Position numbers and translations under genes: made by a program. This document shows positions 1-8,700 of a stretch of 34,150 bases of DNA, in pieces. Location of the stretch: NCBI GenBank assembly GCA_002413305.1, contig DHWS01000021.1:48805-82954 (forward strand), in the 5' to 3' direction. The notes below the pieces were generated by a model, which was given only the letters and a program-made list of their open reading frames with translations, made no database searches and was not told the origin of the DNA. This DNA is from Actinobacteria bacterium UBA5176 (GTDB taxonomy: Bacteria > Actinomycetota > UBA4738). The stretch's first letter is position 1. Each line of letters begins with the position of its first letter.

Positions 1-489
1 TTCCAGCGACCGAACCCGTTCCCCACCATGAGCGTGATCGACAACGCCGTCGCGGGCTTGAAGCTCGTCGGCGGCCTCTCCCGGCAGGAGCTGCGGGACC
101 AGGGCGAGGGGGCGCTGCGCGCCGCGGGCCTGTGGGACGAAGTGAAGGACCGCCTGGACCAGCCCGGAGGTCGGCTCTCGGGCGGCCAGCAGCAGCGCTT
201 GTGCATCGCCAGGGCGTTGGCCGTCGAGCCCGAGGTGCTGCTCATGGACGAGCCCTGTTCGTCGCTGGACCCAGCCTCGACGCTCCGCATCGAAGAGTTG
301 ATCGAAGAGCTCAAGGACGCATACACCGTCATCATCGTCACCCACAACATGCAGCAGGCGGCCAGGGTGGCCGACTGGACGATGTTCATGCTCACCGGGG
401 AGGTGGTCGAGGTCGGCCCCACCTCCCGCATCTTCACCCAGCCCGAGGACAAGCGGACGGAGGACTACGTGACCGGACGGTTCGGCTGA
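1..489 (+). CDS. pstB: Phosphate ABC transporter ATP-binding protein PstB (5' partial)
   Basis: This is the C-terminal 162 codons of the ATPase that powers high-affinity phosphate uptake by the PstSCAB transporter at the inner face of the membrane. The reading frame is open from base 1, so the start lies outside the window. The first visible residues (FQRPNPFP) are the Q-loop region typical of PstB. They are followed by the ABC signature [16 protein letters not shown], the Walker B segment [13 protein letters not shown] and the switch histidine in [10 protein letters not shown]. The end, with a GEVVEVGPT segment and an [18 protein letters not shown] tail, is also PstB-like. The stop codon overlaps the phoU start by one base (TGATG), so the two are probably translationally coupled. 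The family call is secure; only the N-terminal Walker A is unseen. Confidence 0.96.
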   Translation, partial: FQRPNPFPTMSVIDNAVAGLKLVGGLSRQELRDQGEGALRAAGLWDEVKDRLDQPGGRLSGGQQQRLCIARALAVEPEVLLMDEPCSSLDPASTLRIEELIEELKDAYTVIIVTHNMQQAARVADWTMFMLTGEVVEVGPTSRIFTQPEDKRTEDYVTGRFG

Positions 490-1193
490 TGCTCGAGACG
501 CGCAAGCGGTTCCACGACGAGCTGGCCGCGCTGGAGAGCGAGATCCTGGGCTTCGGGGAGCGGGCGGCCCTGGCGGTCGAGAAGGCCGTGGAGGCGCTGG
601 CCCGGAAGGACACCGCGCTGGCCGAGGACGTCATCGCCGGCGACGATGCCCTCGACGCGACGTACCTGGACGTGGAGAACCGGATCCTGGGCCTGCTGGC
701 CACGCAGACTCCCGTGGCCTCCGATCTCCGGCTCGTGTCGGCGATCATGCATGCCAATCTCCACCTGGAGCGGATCGGCGATCAGGCCGTCAACGTCGCG
801 AAGCTCGCGAAAGTGACCATGGACCTGCCCACCAGCGAAACGGTCCTCAGCCACCTGCAGGAGATGGGCGAGGTGGCGGTGCGGCTGCTCCGGACGGCCC
901 TGGAGGCGTTCGCGCGGCGCGACGCGGAGCTCGCCGAGCAGCTCCCGGAGATGGACGATCCCATCGACCGCTTGAACCGGAACATGTACCGGGAGGTGGC
1001 CGCGCTGGCAGCGGACCCACTGCTCCTGGAATGGGGGATCCGGATGAACGTGGTGTCCCGGCAGCTGGAACGGGTGGGCGACAACGCCGTCGACATCGGC
1101 GAGCTGGTGGCGTTCCTGATCACCGGGCAGTTCCGGGAGTTCACCGACGCCTCCCATCCGGAGGGCCTCGAGGGACAGGCCACCCAGCCATGA
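489..1193 (+). CDS. phoU: Phosphate signalling protein PhoU
   Basis: A 234-aa PhoU, the usual length. It links the Pst transporter to the phosphate two-component system and damps uptake and signalling when phosphate is plentiful. Two PhoU three-helix repeats can be seen. Each carries the acidic metal-binding motif, ERIGDQAVNV at residues 94-103 and ERVGDNAVDI at 194-203. The LATQTPVASDLR segment (70-81) is also characteristic. The start ATG overlaps the pstB stop by one base, and the stop TGA overlaps the next start as ATGA. The frame stays open far upstream but that part is in the wrong frame for pstB, so the ATG at 489 ([12 protein letters not shown]) is clearly the start. Confidence 0.96.
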   Translation: MLETRKRFHDELAALESEILGFGERAALAVEKAVEALARKDTALAEDVIAGDDALDATYLDVENRILGLLATQTPVASDLRLVSAIMHANLHLERIGDQAVNVAKLAKVTMDLPTSETVLSHLQEMGEVAVRLLRTALEAFARRDAELAEQLPEMDDPIDRLNRNMYREVAALAADPLLLEWGIRMNVVSRQLERVGDNAVDIGELVAFLITGQFREFTDASHPEGLEGQATQP

Positions 1194-1897
1194 GGGGGAT
1201 CGAAGGCGTCGAACCGCGCGTCCTGCTGGTGGAGGACGAGGCTGCGCTCGCCGAGAGCGTCTCGTACAACCTCGTCCGGGAGGGGTTCGAGGTCACCACG
1301 GCGGCCGACGGGGAGATGGCGCTCCAGCGGTTCCGGGCCGAGCCGCACTCGATCGTCATCCTCGATCTCATGCTCCCGAAGCTCTCCGGCCTGGACGTGT
1401 GCCGCGTGATCCGGGCCGAGTCCAAGGTGCCGATCATCATGCTGACCGCGAAGGACGCCGAGGCCGACAAGGTGGCGGGCCTCGAGCTGGGGGCCGACGA
1501 CTACGTCACCAAGCCGTTCTCGATGCGCGAGCTGATCTCCCGGGTCCGGGCGCACCTCCGCCGGGCGGGCATGGTGGAAGCGCCCAACGGGCAGACCGGC
1601 CCCCTGGCCGGCGGCCCCGTTGCCATCGACCCCGAACGCCACGAGGCGTCCGTCCGGGGCCACCCCGTTAGCCTCACCCCGAAGGAGTTCGAGCTGCTCG
1701 AGCTCCTCCTGGTTCGCAAAGGGCGCCTCTTGACCCGCCAGTTCCTGATCGAGGAGGTGTGGGGGGCGCACTACTTCGGCGACACCAAGACCTTGGATGT
1801 CCACGTCAAGCGCCTCCGGCAGAAGATCGAAGAGGACCCCCACGAGCCTCGTCACCTGCTGACGGTCCGCGGGCTCGGATACAAGTTCGTCGAATAG
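1190..1897 (+). CDS. OmpR/PhoB-family response regulator (RegX3-like)
   Basis: A 235-aa transcription factor with an N-terminal receiver and a C-terminal winged helix. The receiver shows the acidic pair in VEDE, the phospho-acceptor D59 (VILDLMLPKLSG), T86 (MLTAK) and K108 (VTKPFS). The output domain has the OmpR-family signature LTPKEFELLELL and ends in RHLLTVRGLGYKFVE. Position next to pstB-phoU makes a phosphate-starvation regulator (RegX3/PhoP type) the likely role. The start overlaps phoU by four bases (ATGA); a GTG six codons later is possible. No partner histidine kinase is adjacent on the downstream side; one may lie upstream of the window. Function is inferred from family and context. 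Confidence 0.9.
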   Translation: MRGIEGVEPRVLLVEDEAALAESVSYNLVREGFEVTTAADGEMALQRFRAEPHSIVILDLMLPKLSGLDVCRVIRAESKVPIIMLTAKDAEADKVAGLELGADDYVTKPFSMRELISRVRAHLRRAGMVEAPNGQTGPLAGGPVAIDPERHEASVRGHPVSLTPKEFELLELLLVRKGRLLTRQFLIEEVWGAHYFGDTKTLDVHVKRLRQKIEEDPHEPRHLLTVRGLGYKFVE

Positions 1898-1947
1898 GCC
1901 CGACCCGACCGTTCGGCCGGTCCCGTGTGGGGGCCGCTCGCACCGTT

Positions 1948-1975
1948 TAGACTCCGGCCCGGTATCGGCCGGAGG
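1948..1975 (+). promoter_or_regulatory. Putative -10 box and Shine-Dalgarno for the DUF47-PiT pair
   Basis: TAGACT at 1948-1953 fits an actinobacterial -10 box. GGAGG at 1971-1975 lies seven bases before the GTG start at 1983. This suggests the DUF47-PiT pair can be transcribed separately from pstB-phoU. No convincing -35 box was found. Confidence 0.45.
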
Positions 1976-1982
1976 ACGACCA

Positions 1983-2600
1983 GTGAGATTCCAGATCATC
2001 CCGCGCCAGGAGGGCTTCTACGAGCTGTTCGACCGGGCCGCGTCGAACCTGTCCGAGGCCGCCGGGCTCCTCCTGGCCCTGCTCGCGGACTTCAAGGATC
2101 CCGAGGCGGTGCATGCGGAGATCCGCCAACGGGAGCACGAAGGCGACGAGATCACCCACCAGATCATGCGCGCGCTGAACACGACCTTCGTGACGCCGTT
2201 CGACCGGGAGGACATCCACCGGCTGGCCTCGGGCCTCGACGACGTCCTGGACCTCACCGAAGCCGTGTCCGACCTCATGGTGCTGCACCGCATCGAGCAG
2301 CCCCTCGACGAGATGCGGCAGCAGGCCGACGTCCTGTTCCGGGCGACCCAGCAAGTCGAGAACGCCATGGGGCGGCTGAAGGGCTTCGGCGGGCTCGAAC
2401 CCTATTGGGTCGAGATCAACCGCCTGGAGAACGAAGGCGACCGCGTCTATCGCAAGACCGTGGCACGCCTGTTCTCCGGCGAGTACAAGGCGATGGACGT
2501 GCTGAAGTGGAAGGATCTGGTCGACCAGCTCGAGGCGGCCATCGACAAGTGCGAGGACGTCGCCAACACCATGGAGTCGATCGTGCTGAAGCACGCCTGA
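1983..2600 (+). CDS. DUF47 family PhoU-like protein, PiT accessory
   Basis: A 205-aa all-helical protein of the DUF47 (Pit accessory protein) family, which is structurally related to PhoU and is usually encoded beside PiT phosphate permeases. It opens with the family-typical segment MRFQIIPRQEGFYELFDRAA. Acidic helices with EHEGDEITHQI and NRLENEGDRVYRKTV match the ExxxD-type motifs of the family. The start is GTG at 1983 with GGAGG seven bases upstream. It is followed 17 bases later by the permease gene. The expected role is to modulate low-affinity phosphate uptake at the membrane; this is family knowledge and has not been tested here. Confidence 0.93.
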   Translation: MRFQIIPRQEGFYELFDRAASNLSEAAGLLLALLADFKDPEAVHAEIRQREHEGDEITHQIMRALNTTFVTPFDREDIHRLASGLDDVLDLTEAVSDLMVLHRIEQPLDEMRQQADVLFRATQQVENAMGRLKGFGGLEPYWVEINRLENEGDRVYRKTVARLFSGEYKAMDVLKWKDLVDQLEAAIDKCEDVANTMESIVLKHA

Positions 2601-2617
2601 GCGATGTCTTCCCTTCC

Positions 2618-3616
2618 ATGACCACTCTCGCCCTCGTCCTCGTCATCCTGGTCGCGCTCTCGTTCGACTTCTTCAACGGCTTCCACGACGCGGCGAACTC
2701 GATCGCCACGGTGGTCTCCACGCGTGTCCTGTCCCCGCGCATCGCTGTGCTGTGGGCGGCGTTCTTCAACTTCGTCGCCTTCCTCGTGTTCAAGACGAAG
2801 GTGGCCAGCACGATCGCCAAAGGTGTGGTGCAACCCAGCGTGTTCACGATCGGGGTGGTGTTCGCCGGGTTGATCGGGGCGATCGCCTGGGACATCCTCA
2901 CCTGGTACTTCGGCCTTCCGACGTCCTCGTCGCACGCGCTGATCGGCGGGCTGGCCGGGGCGGCCGTGGCCAAGGCTGGATGGAGCTCGCTGATCGCCGA
3001 CGGCTTCCGCAAGATCGCGGTCTTCATCGTCCTGTCACCCATCATCGGGTTGTTCCTCGGGTTCACCATCCTGGTCGCGGTGATGTGGGTCTTCCACCGG
3101 TACCGCAAAGTGGACCGGCTGAACCGGGGGTTCCGTCGAATGCAATTGTTATCCGCTGCCGCGTTCAGCCTGGGTCACGGCGGGAACGACGCGCAGAAGA
3201 CGATGGGCGTGATTCTGGCGCTGTTGATCGCCGCCCACAAGTTGCCGGTCACGGCGACCGTGCCGTTGTGGGTGGTGCTCTCCGCGCACACGGCCATCGC
3301 TCTGGGCACGGCGTCGGGAGGATGGCGGATCGTGCACACCATGGGGTCGAAGATCACGAAGCTCCAGCCGGTCAGCGGGATGAGCGCCGAGTCGGCCGCC
3401 GCCGCCACGCTGTTCTTCACCGCCGCGCACGGGATCCCGGTCTCGACGACGCACACCATCACCGGGGCGATCGTCGGGGTGGGTTCGACGCAGCGGCTCT
3501 CCGCCGTCCGGTGGGGTGTGGCCGGCCGCGTGGTGTGGGCCTGGCTGCTGACCATCCCGGGCTCCTTTGCGGTGGCCTGGCTCGTCTACCTGCCCTTCCA
3601 TCTCACCGGGCACTGA
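2618..3616 (+). CDS. pit: Inorganic phosphate transporter, PiT family
   Basis: A 332-aa integral membrane permease for ion-coupled, low-affinity phosphate uptake. The inverted-repeat signatures of PiT/SLC20 are visible: GFHDAANSIA at residues 21-30 and GHGGNDAQKTMG at 186-197. Each is paired with a serine/threonine-rich loop, GLPTSSSHALIGG and GIPVSTTHTITGAI. About ten hydrophobic segments span the length. The ATG at 2618 is preferred because the protein starts straight into the first membrane helix (MTTLALVLVILVALSFDFFNG); the open frame upstream is a shadow of the DUF47 gene. The protein is somewhat shorter than E. coli PitA but normal for actinobacterial and archaeal PiT proteins. Confidence 0.96.
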   Translation: MTTLALVLVILVALSFDFFNGFHDAANSIATVVSTRVLSPRIAVLWAAFFNFVAFLVFKTKVASTIAKGVVQPSVFTIGVVFAGLIGAIAWDILTWYFGLPTSSSHALIGGLAGAAVAKAGWSSLIADGFRKIAVFIVLSPIIGLFLGFTILVAVMWVFHRYRKVDRLNRGFRRMQLLSAAAFSLGHGGNDAQKTMGVILALLIAAHKLPVTATVPLWVVLSAHTAIALGTASGGWRIVHTMGSKITKLQPVSGMSAESAAAATLFFTAAHGIPVSTTHTITGAIVGVGSTQRLSAVRWGVAGRVVWAWLLTIPGSFAVAWLVYLPFHLTGH

Positions 3617-3623
3617 GGCAGGC

Positions 3624-3878
3624 GTGCGAAGGAGCATCGGACGGCGGGCGTTGTTCTTCGCGGTCGCCACGCTCGTGTGCGTTGCCCTCGTCCCCGCCAC
3701 ACCGCCAGAGCTCCGGTGGGTGGACTGGGCGACCGCCGGGATCGGTGCCTTCTGGGCGATCCTGCTCGCGTTCGAAGACCTGCTCCGCCCGCACCCACCG
3801 GCCCGGATACGGGCTCGCAAGCCGGAGCCGAGCAACCCGTTCGGGCCCCCGCCGTTCCCGGGGTCGGAGGGTCCGTAG
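3624..3878 (+). CDS. Small membrane protein downstream of PiT
   Basis: An 84-aa protein starting at GTG 3624, eight bases after the PiT stop, with GAGG just upstream. It has a basic N-terminus (VRRSIGRR), two hydrophobic segments (about residues 8-24 and 34-48) and a proline-rich cytoplasmic-looking tail. I do not recognise a family. Tight spacing suggests it is co-transcribed with the DUF47-PiT pair. A longer in-frame start at 3567 inside PiT is less likely because it lacks a ribosome binding site. Confidence 0.6.
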   Translation: MRRSIGRRALFFAVATLVCVALVPATPPELRWVDWATAGIGAFWAILLAFEDLLRPHPPARIRARKPEPSNPFGPPPFPGSEGP

Positions 3879-3906
3879 CCCGTGTGGCCCGGGCCGGGGC
3901 CGGAGG

Positions 3907-3940
3907 TATATTCGAGTCCGGAACGAGTGAGAAGGGAAGG
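3907..3940 (+). promoter_or_regulatory. Putative -10 box and ribosome binding site of hpd
   Basis: TATATT at 3907-3912 is the only strongly AT-rich hexamer in this gap. AAGGGAAGG at about 3932-3940 precedes the ATG at 3946 and is a good Shine-Dalgarno. This supports a separate promoter for the dioxygenase gene. No clear -35 was seen. Confidence 0.45.
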
Positions 3941-3945
3941 ATCCG

Positions 3946-5076
3946 ATGGCGGACCAGCTCGAGGACACAGCACGCGGCGGCCGCGATGACGTGATGCCGC
4001 TGCTGGGCATCGATCACGTCGAGTTCTACGTCGGCAACGCGCGACAGGCCGCCTATTACTACTCCAAGGCCTTCGGCTTCCATATCACGGCCTACGCCGG
4101 GCCGGAGACACGCGTCCGGGACCGGGCGTCCTACGTCTGCGAACAGAGCGAAGCACGCTACGTGTTCACCGGGGCGATGGGGCCCGAGTCCGAGATCGCC
4201 CGGCATGCCCACGAGCACGGTGACGGTGTGAAGGACGTGGCCCTGAGGGTGCCGGACGCCACGTACGCCTACGGGTACGCGACGGAGCAGGGCGCCGTGG
4301 GAGTCCTCGAGCCCACCGTCCTGGAGGACGACCACGGGAAGGTGGTCCGCGCCACGATCAAGGCCTACGGCGACACCGTGCATTCCTTCGTCGAGCGCGA
4401 GAACTACAGCGGTGTCTTCCTCCCCGGCTACCGGGCGGAGCAGCCACTGGCGGACGATGGCCCCGACGTGGGGATCCAGCTCGTCGACCACGTCGTGTGC
4501 AACGTGGAGCTCGGCAAGATGGACGAGCTGGTGGACTTCTACCGCCGGATCCTTGGCTTCGACCAGCTGGTGCACTTCCGCGACGACCAGATCAGCAGCG
4601 ATTACAGTGCGCTCATGTCGAAGGTGATGTGGGACGGCAACGGCCGCGTGAAGTTCCCGATCAACGAGCCGGCCGAGGGCAAGAAGAAGAGCCAGATCGA
4701 CGAATACCTCGAGTTCTACCGCGGGCCCGGCGTGCAGCACATCGCCATGGCCACGAACGACATCGTCGCCGCCGTCGACGCGCTGCGGGCGCGGGGGATG
4801 AAGTTCATCCGGGTGCCCGAGACCTACTACCGGCAGGTCCGCGCCCAGGTCGGCGAGATCGACGAGAGCTGGGACGATGTCGAACGCCTCAACATCCTGG
4901 CCGACCGGGACGAGGAGGGCTACCTGCTGCAGATCTTCACGAAGAACGTCGAAGACCGGCCCACCGTGTTCTACGAGCTGATCGAACGCCGTGGCTCGCG
5001 CGGCTTCGGCGTGAACAACTTCAAGGAGCTGTTCCTGGCGATCGAGCGGGACCAGGAGGAGCGCGGGAACCTCTGA
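3946..5076 (+). CDS. hppD: 4-hydroxyphenylpyruvate dioxygenase
   Basis: A 376-aa Fe(II) enzyme converting 4-hydroxyphenylpyruvate to homogentisate in tyrosine catabolism. Two vicinal-oxygen-chelate domains are present (about residues 18-155 and 175-345). The C-terminal domain carries the iron ligands H182 (LVDHVVCNV), H265 (GVQHIAMAT) and E344 (PTVFYELIER). The substrate-pocket segment FPINEPAEGKKKSQIDEY at 237-254 and the C-terminal GVNNFKELFLAIERDQ helix are also diagnostic. Length matches bacterial HPPDs. The related hydroxymandelate synthase is possible in principle, but the C-terminal helix pattern favours HPPD. No other homogentisate-pathway gene lies in the window. Confidence 0.95.
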   Translation: MADQLEDTARGGRDDVMPLLGIDHVEFYVGNARQAAYYYSKAFGFHITAYAGPETRVRDRASYVCEQSEARYVFTGAMGPESEIARHAHEHGDGVKDVALRVPDATYAYGYATEQGAVGVLEPTVLEDDHGKVVRATIKAYGDTVHSFVERENYSGVFLPGYRAEQPLADDGPDVGIQLVDHVVCNVELGKMDELVDFYRRILGFDQLVHFRDDQISSDYSALMSKVMWDGNGRVKFPINEPAEGKKKSQIDEYLEFYRGPGVQHIAMATNDIVAAVDALRARGMKFIRVPETYYRQVRAQVGEIDESWDDVERLNILADRDEEGYLLQIFTKNVEDRPTVFYELIERRGSRGFGVNNFKELFLAIERDQEERGNL

Positions 5077-5126
5077 GCCTCTGGAACCCGGTCGGTGCCG
5101 TTCGCAGCGGGTAGGCTCCCCGCTCA

Positions 5127-5657
5127 GTGGAAGGCAGCGGGTCTGACCAGTCGCCCGCCGGGGGGTCCGTCGAGGATCCCCGGCAGCGCGTCAACCGCGA
5201 GCTCATCGAGCTCCTGAACGAGCTCCGGGTGGTGCTTCCTGGCGTCCAGGTGCTGTTCGCCTTCTTGCTCATCCTCCCGTTCAGCAACGGATTCGCGAAG
5301 ACGACCACCGTGCAGCGTGGCGTCTACCTCGGCACGTTCCTGTCCACCGCGCTCTCCACCGCGCTCCTGATCGCCCCGTCCACCTACCATCGGATCCACT
5401 TCCGGCGGAGGGACAAGGAGCGGATGCTCCTGACCTCGAACCACCTGGCCGTCGTCGGGACGCTCTTCCTGGCCCTCTCGATCGGCGGTGTGACCTATCT
5501 GGTCACCGACGTCCTGTACCGAGCCACGGCCGCCGCGGCGGTGACGGCCGTTGTGGTCGCCGTGTTCGGCTGGTTCTGGTACGGGCTGCCGCTGACGCGC
5601 GAACGGACCGGCGAGGACGAGCCCTTGCCGTCGTCCCGCGACGACGAATCGAACTAG
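5127..5657 (+). CDS. DUF6328 family membrane protein
   Basis: A 176-aa protein with a charged N-terminus followed by about four membrane helices (roughly residues 38-54, 66-84, 105-127 and 131-153) and a charged tail. The stretch NRELIELLNELRVVLPGVQVLFAFLL and the later YHRIHFRRRDKERML loop, given here only as landmarks at about residues 23-48 and 86-101, match the actinobacterial DUF6328 family, whose function is unknown. The start is GTG at 5127, nine bases after TAGGCT (5112-5117), so the message is probably leaderless. It is followed by a hairpin at 5662-5678. Confidence 0.8.
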   Translation: MEGSGSDQSPAGGSVEDPRQRVNRELIELLNELRVVLPGVQVLFAFLLILPFSNGFAKTTTVQRGVYLGTFLSTALSTALLIAPSTYHRIHFRRRDKERMLLTSNHLAVVGTLFLALSIGGVTYLVTDVLYRATAAAAVTAVVVAVFGWFWYGLPLTRERTGEDEPLPSSRDDESN

Positions 5658-5661
5658 GTTC

Positions 5662-5685
5662 GGAACCGACGGGGTTCCACATTTC
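5662..5685 (+). terminator. Possible rho-independent terminator after the DUF6328 gene
   Basis: GGAACC (5662-5667) and GGTTCC (5673-5678) form a six-pair stem with a five-base loop. The following bases ACATTTCTT are only moderately T-rich, so termination is plausible but not certain. Confidence 0.45.
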
Positions 5686-5715
5686 TTGGCGACCGGACCC
5701 GGCTCGCTCTACTCT
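5686..5715 (+). promoter_or_regulatory. Promoter of the AAA/LuxR-cyclase operon
   Basis: TTGGCG at 5686-5691 and TACTCT at 5710-5715 are 18 bases apart, a good housekeeping-type promoter. The ATG at 5727 lies 11 bases after the -10 box, so the transcript would have almost no leader, and no Shine-Dalgarno is seen. Confidence 0.55.
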
Positions 5716-5726
5716 GGCCACAGCCC

Positions 5727-8700
5727 ATGAGCACCGAAACGCTCGCCTTCGATCCGGTCCAGCAGGCGCTGTGCCCCCTCGCCTTGCAGATGCGGCGGGT
5801 GACCGGTTCGATCGTGGGCCGCCCGCTGGAGCTCGCCGCCATCGCGAACGAGCTGGGAGGGGTCCGCGCCCGAGGCCTGACCGCCGTCACCCTGGAGGGC
5901 GAGCCGGGCATCGGCAAGACGCGGCTGCTCCTGGCCGCTCTGGAGATGGCCGAGTCGGAGGGGTTCGTTGCCATCGCGGTCTCGGCCGATGAGGAGCTTC
6001 GAGCCCCGTTCCTGCTGATGCGGTCCGTGATGGCCTCGGCTGCCAACCAGGAGACGCTGAGCGCCGAAACACGCGAGGCCGTCAACCGGGCGGTGGAAGC
6101 CCTGTCCGGCCGAGACGACCCCACGGTCGCCATGCTTCCTCCGGACCAGCGGCTGCTCCGGCAGTTCGATCTTTCGGCCCTCGCCCTCCGCCAGGCGGCC
6201 AGGGACCGACCGCTGGCGTTGTTCGTCGACGACCTCCAATGGGCGGACGACGACAGCCTGCGGGCGCTGAGGTACCTGATCCGGGCGGCCGGGCCCAGCT
6301 CCATCTTCCTGGTCTTGGCCCTGCGTCCCGAGGAGGCGGCGTTCGCCACCGAGGCCGTGACGCTCGTCGCCGACATGGAGCGGATGGGCCTGGTGCGCCG
6401 GATGAAGCTGGCCAGGTTGACCCACGTGGAAACCGGGGGGTTCCTCCGCCAGCTCCTGGGCGGCGAGATCGACCTGCCGAGCGCCTCGATCGTGCACGCG
6501 CAGGCCGAAGGCGTCCCGTTCATCCTCGAGGAATTGATGCGTGCGTACCGGGAGACCGGGCTGATCCAGCAGATCGACGGCCGGTGGACCCTGTCACGGG
6601 GCGCTGAGCGGCTGGTCCCCTCCGCGGTGCACACCCTGGTCCAGCGCCGCGCCGCCCACCTGCCAGAGGCCACGGAGCTGGTCCTGGCCGAAAGCGCCGT
6701 TCTGGGCCGAAGCTTCAGCCTGCGGGATCTCCGAGCCGTTCGAGGGCGGCTCGAGGAAGAGGACCTCGGCGCCGATCAGTTGGCCGCGGCGCTCGATCCG
6801 GCCGCCGCGGCCGGTCTGCTCTCCCGGCATCCGGAGGGTTCGCCCGCCGACTACAACTTCACGCACGAGCAGGTCCGGGAGTTCGCCCTCTCGCCACTCT
6901 CGGCCCCTCGACGGAGGGCGGTGCACCAGGCCATCGTTGACATGCTGACCGAAGCTGGTGAGCCCTCCGTGGAGAGCCTTCCCCTTCTCGTCCACCACGC
7001 GGCCGCCGCCGGGAATGCCGAGCTGTGCGCCCGGTTCTCGATCCAATCGGCCCGGGCGGCGTTGGCCGCCCAGGCGCCGGAGGAGGCGCGTCGGGTGGTC
7101 GAGGTGGCCATGCCGATGGCCTCCGCACCGGTGGATCGGGTCACCCTGCTCTCCCTTCGCGACGACGCCCTGGCCATGCTCCGCCGGCCCACCGATCGGC
7201 TCGATGGATTGGCGGAGCTGACGGCGCTGGCGGATGCCCTGGGCGATCCGCACATCGACCTGCAGGTGATGCTCCGGCGGTCGGCGGCGTTGCGCCAGGC
7301 CGAGCAGGAGGATCTGGCGACCGACCTGGCCAGGCGGGCCCGCGAGATCGCCGCCCAGCGCGGGGACCGAAGGGCTGAGCTCTCGGCGTGTCTGGAGCTC
7401 GGGCAGGCCCTCCTCAAGCTGAGCATGGGCGAAGGGTTCACCCCGTCGGCGGACGGCGACCCCGATGGAGCCGAGGAGGCCTACCGCGGGGCCGTCGCTC
7501 TCGCCGAGGAGCTCGGCGACGAAGCGAACCTGGCGGCCGCCGTGCGGGAGCTCGGCGTCATCCAGTTGGGGAAGCTGCGGACGTGGTTCATCGACCAGGT
7601 CCGGGCGGGGCAGCAGCTCCCGCTCATGGCTCGGTCGGCGGCGGGGGAGACGCTGGACGAGATCATGGTCACCCTCCCCATCGCCCCGCTGGCGTTCGAA
7701 ACGCAGGGGTTGTTCCAGCGGGCCCTCGAGCTGTTCGAGAAGCTGGGCGACCGGCGGGGGGTGATGTCCACGGTCATCGCCATGGCTTACCTGCGGTTCG
7801 GTCCCGACATCCATGTTGGCGGCAACCCCGCGCGGCGGATCGAAGAGATCCGTCGCCTGACCACCCGGCTGCGCTCGCTCACCAACGAGACCGAGCGAGC
7901 CGTGGCGGACGCGCAGATGTTGTACGGCGCGCACGTCTTCGCCAGGGCGAAGATGATCCCCGACCAGGCCCTGGCCCGAGGCGAGGAAGCGTACCGGGCG
8001 GCCATCGTGATGGGGGACCGGTCGCTCGAGTTCCTGGCCGCGGGCGGGATCGCCATGGCTCACCTCGACCTGGGAGAGACCGAGGCGGCCAGGACATGGC
8101 TGGACCGGGCCGCCGGCGCGGCGGCGGCGGCTCCCACCCCGCTGCGGTCCCAGCGGCTCGGGTTGTGGCGGGGGCTCTGTGCCGCCGCGGCCGGGGACGC
8201 CGCTCACATGCGAGAGCACCTGGAGCGGGCCGTCCAGGCTGTCACGGAGCAGGGGCGCCCGGCGGCGCGGTGCGAGCTGCTGGCCCGGCTGGCCGTGGAG
8301 GCAGCCAGGTTGGGCGCCGAGCGCGCCGACGAGGAGCTACTCGCCCTGGCCGAGCGCTCCGCGCGAGAGGCCAAGGAGATCCTCCCGGCGCTCCCGGGCC
8401 ACCCCCCGTGGGGAGCTCAGGCCGACGCCGCCCTGTCTGTGTGCGCCATGGTTCGGGGCGACGTCGATGGGGCACTGGCAGCCGCCCGCGCGGCCGTGGC
8501 GGACCTGCAAGCAGCCATGCGCGAGGATCTCTATCCGGAGATCCTGCTGCCCGTCGCCGGGGTCCTGCTCGCCGCCGGCCGGGACGACGAGCGGCAGCTG
8601 GTGACGATGTACCTCCAGGTGATGGTGGGGATGATCGCCCAGCGAACCCTGGACGAGGACGTCCGGGTGCGGTGGTTCCGGGGGCCGCTGGGCAGGGAGT

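Noticed and set aside
465..1157. Long open frames opposite phoU, the AAA/LuxR gene and others
   Set aside because: They are typical of high-GC coding sequence read on the other strand and show no family features.
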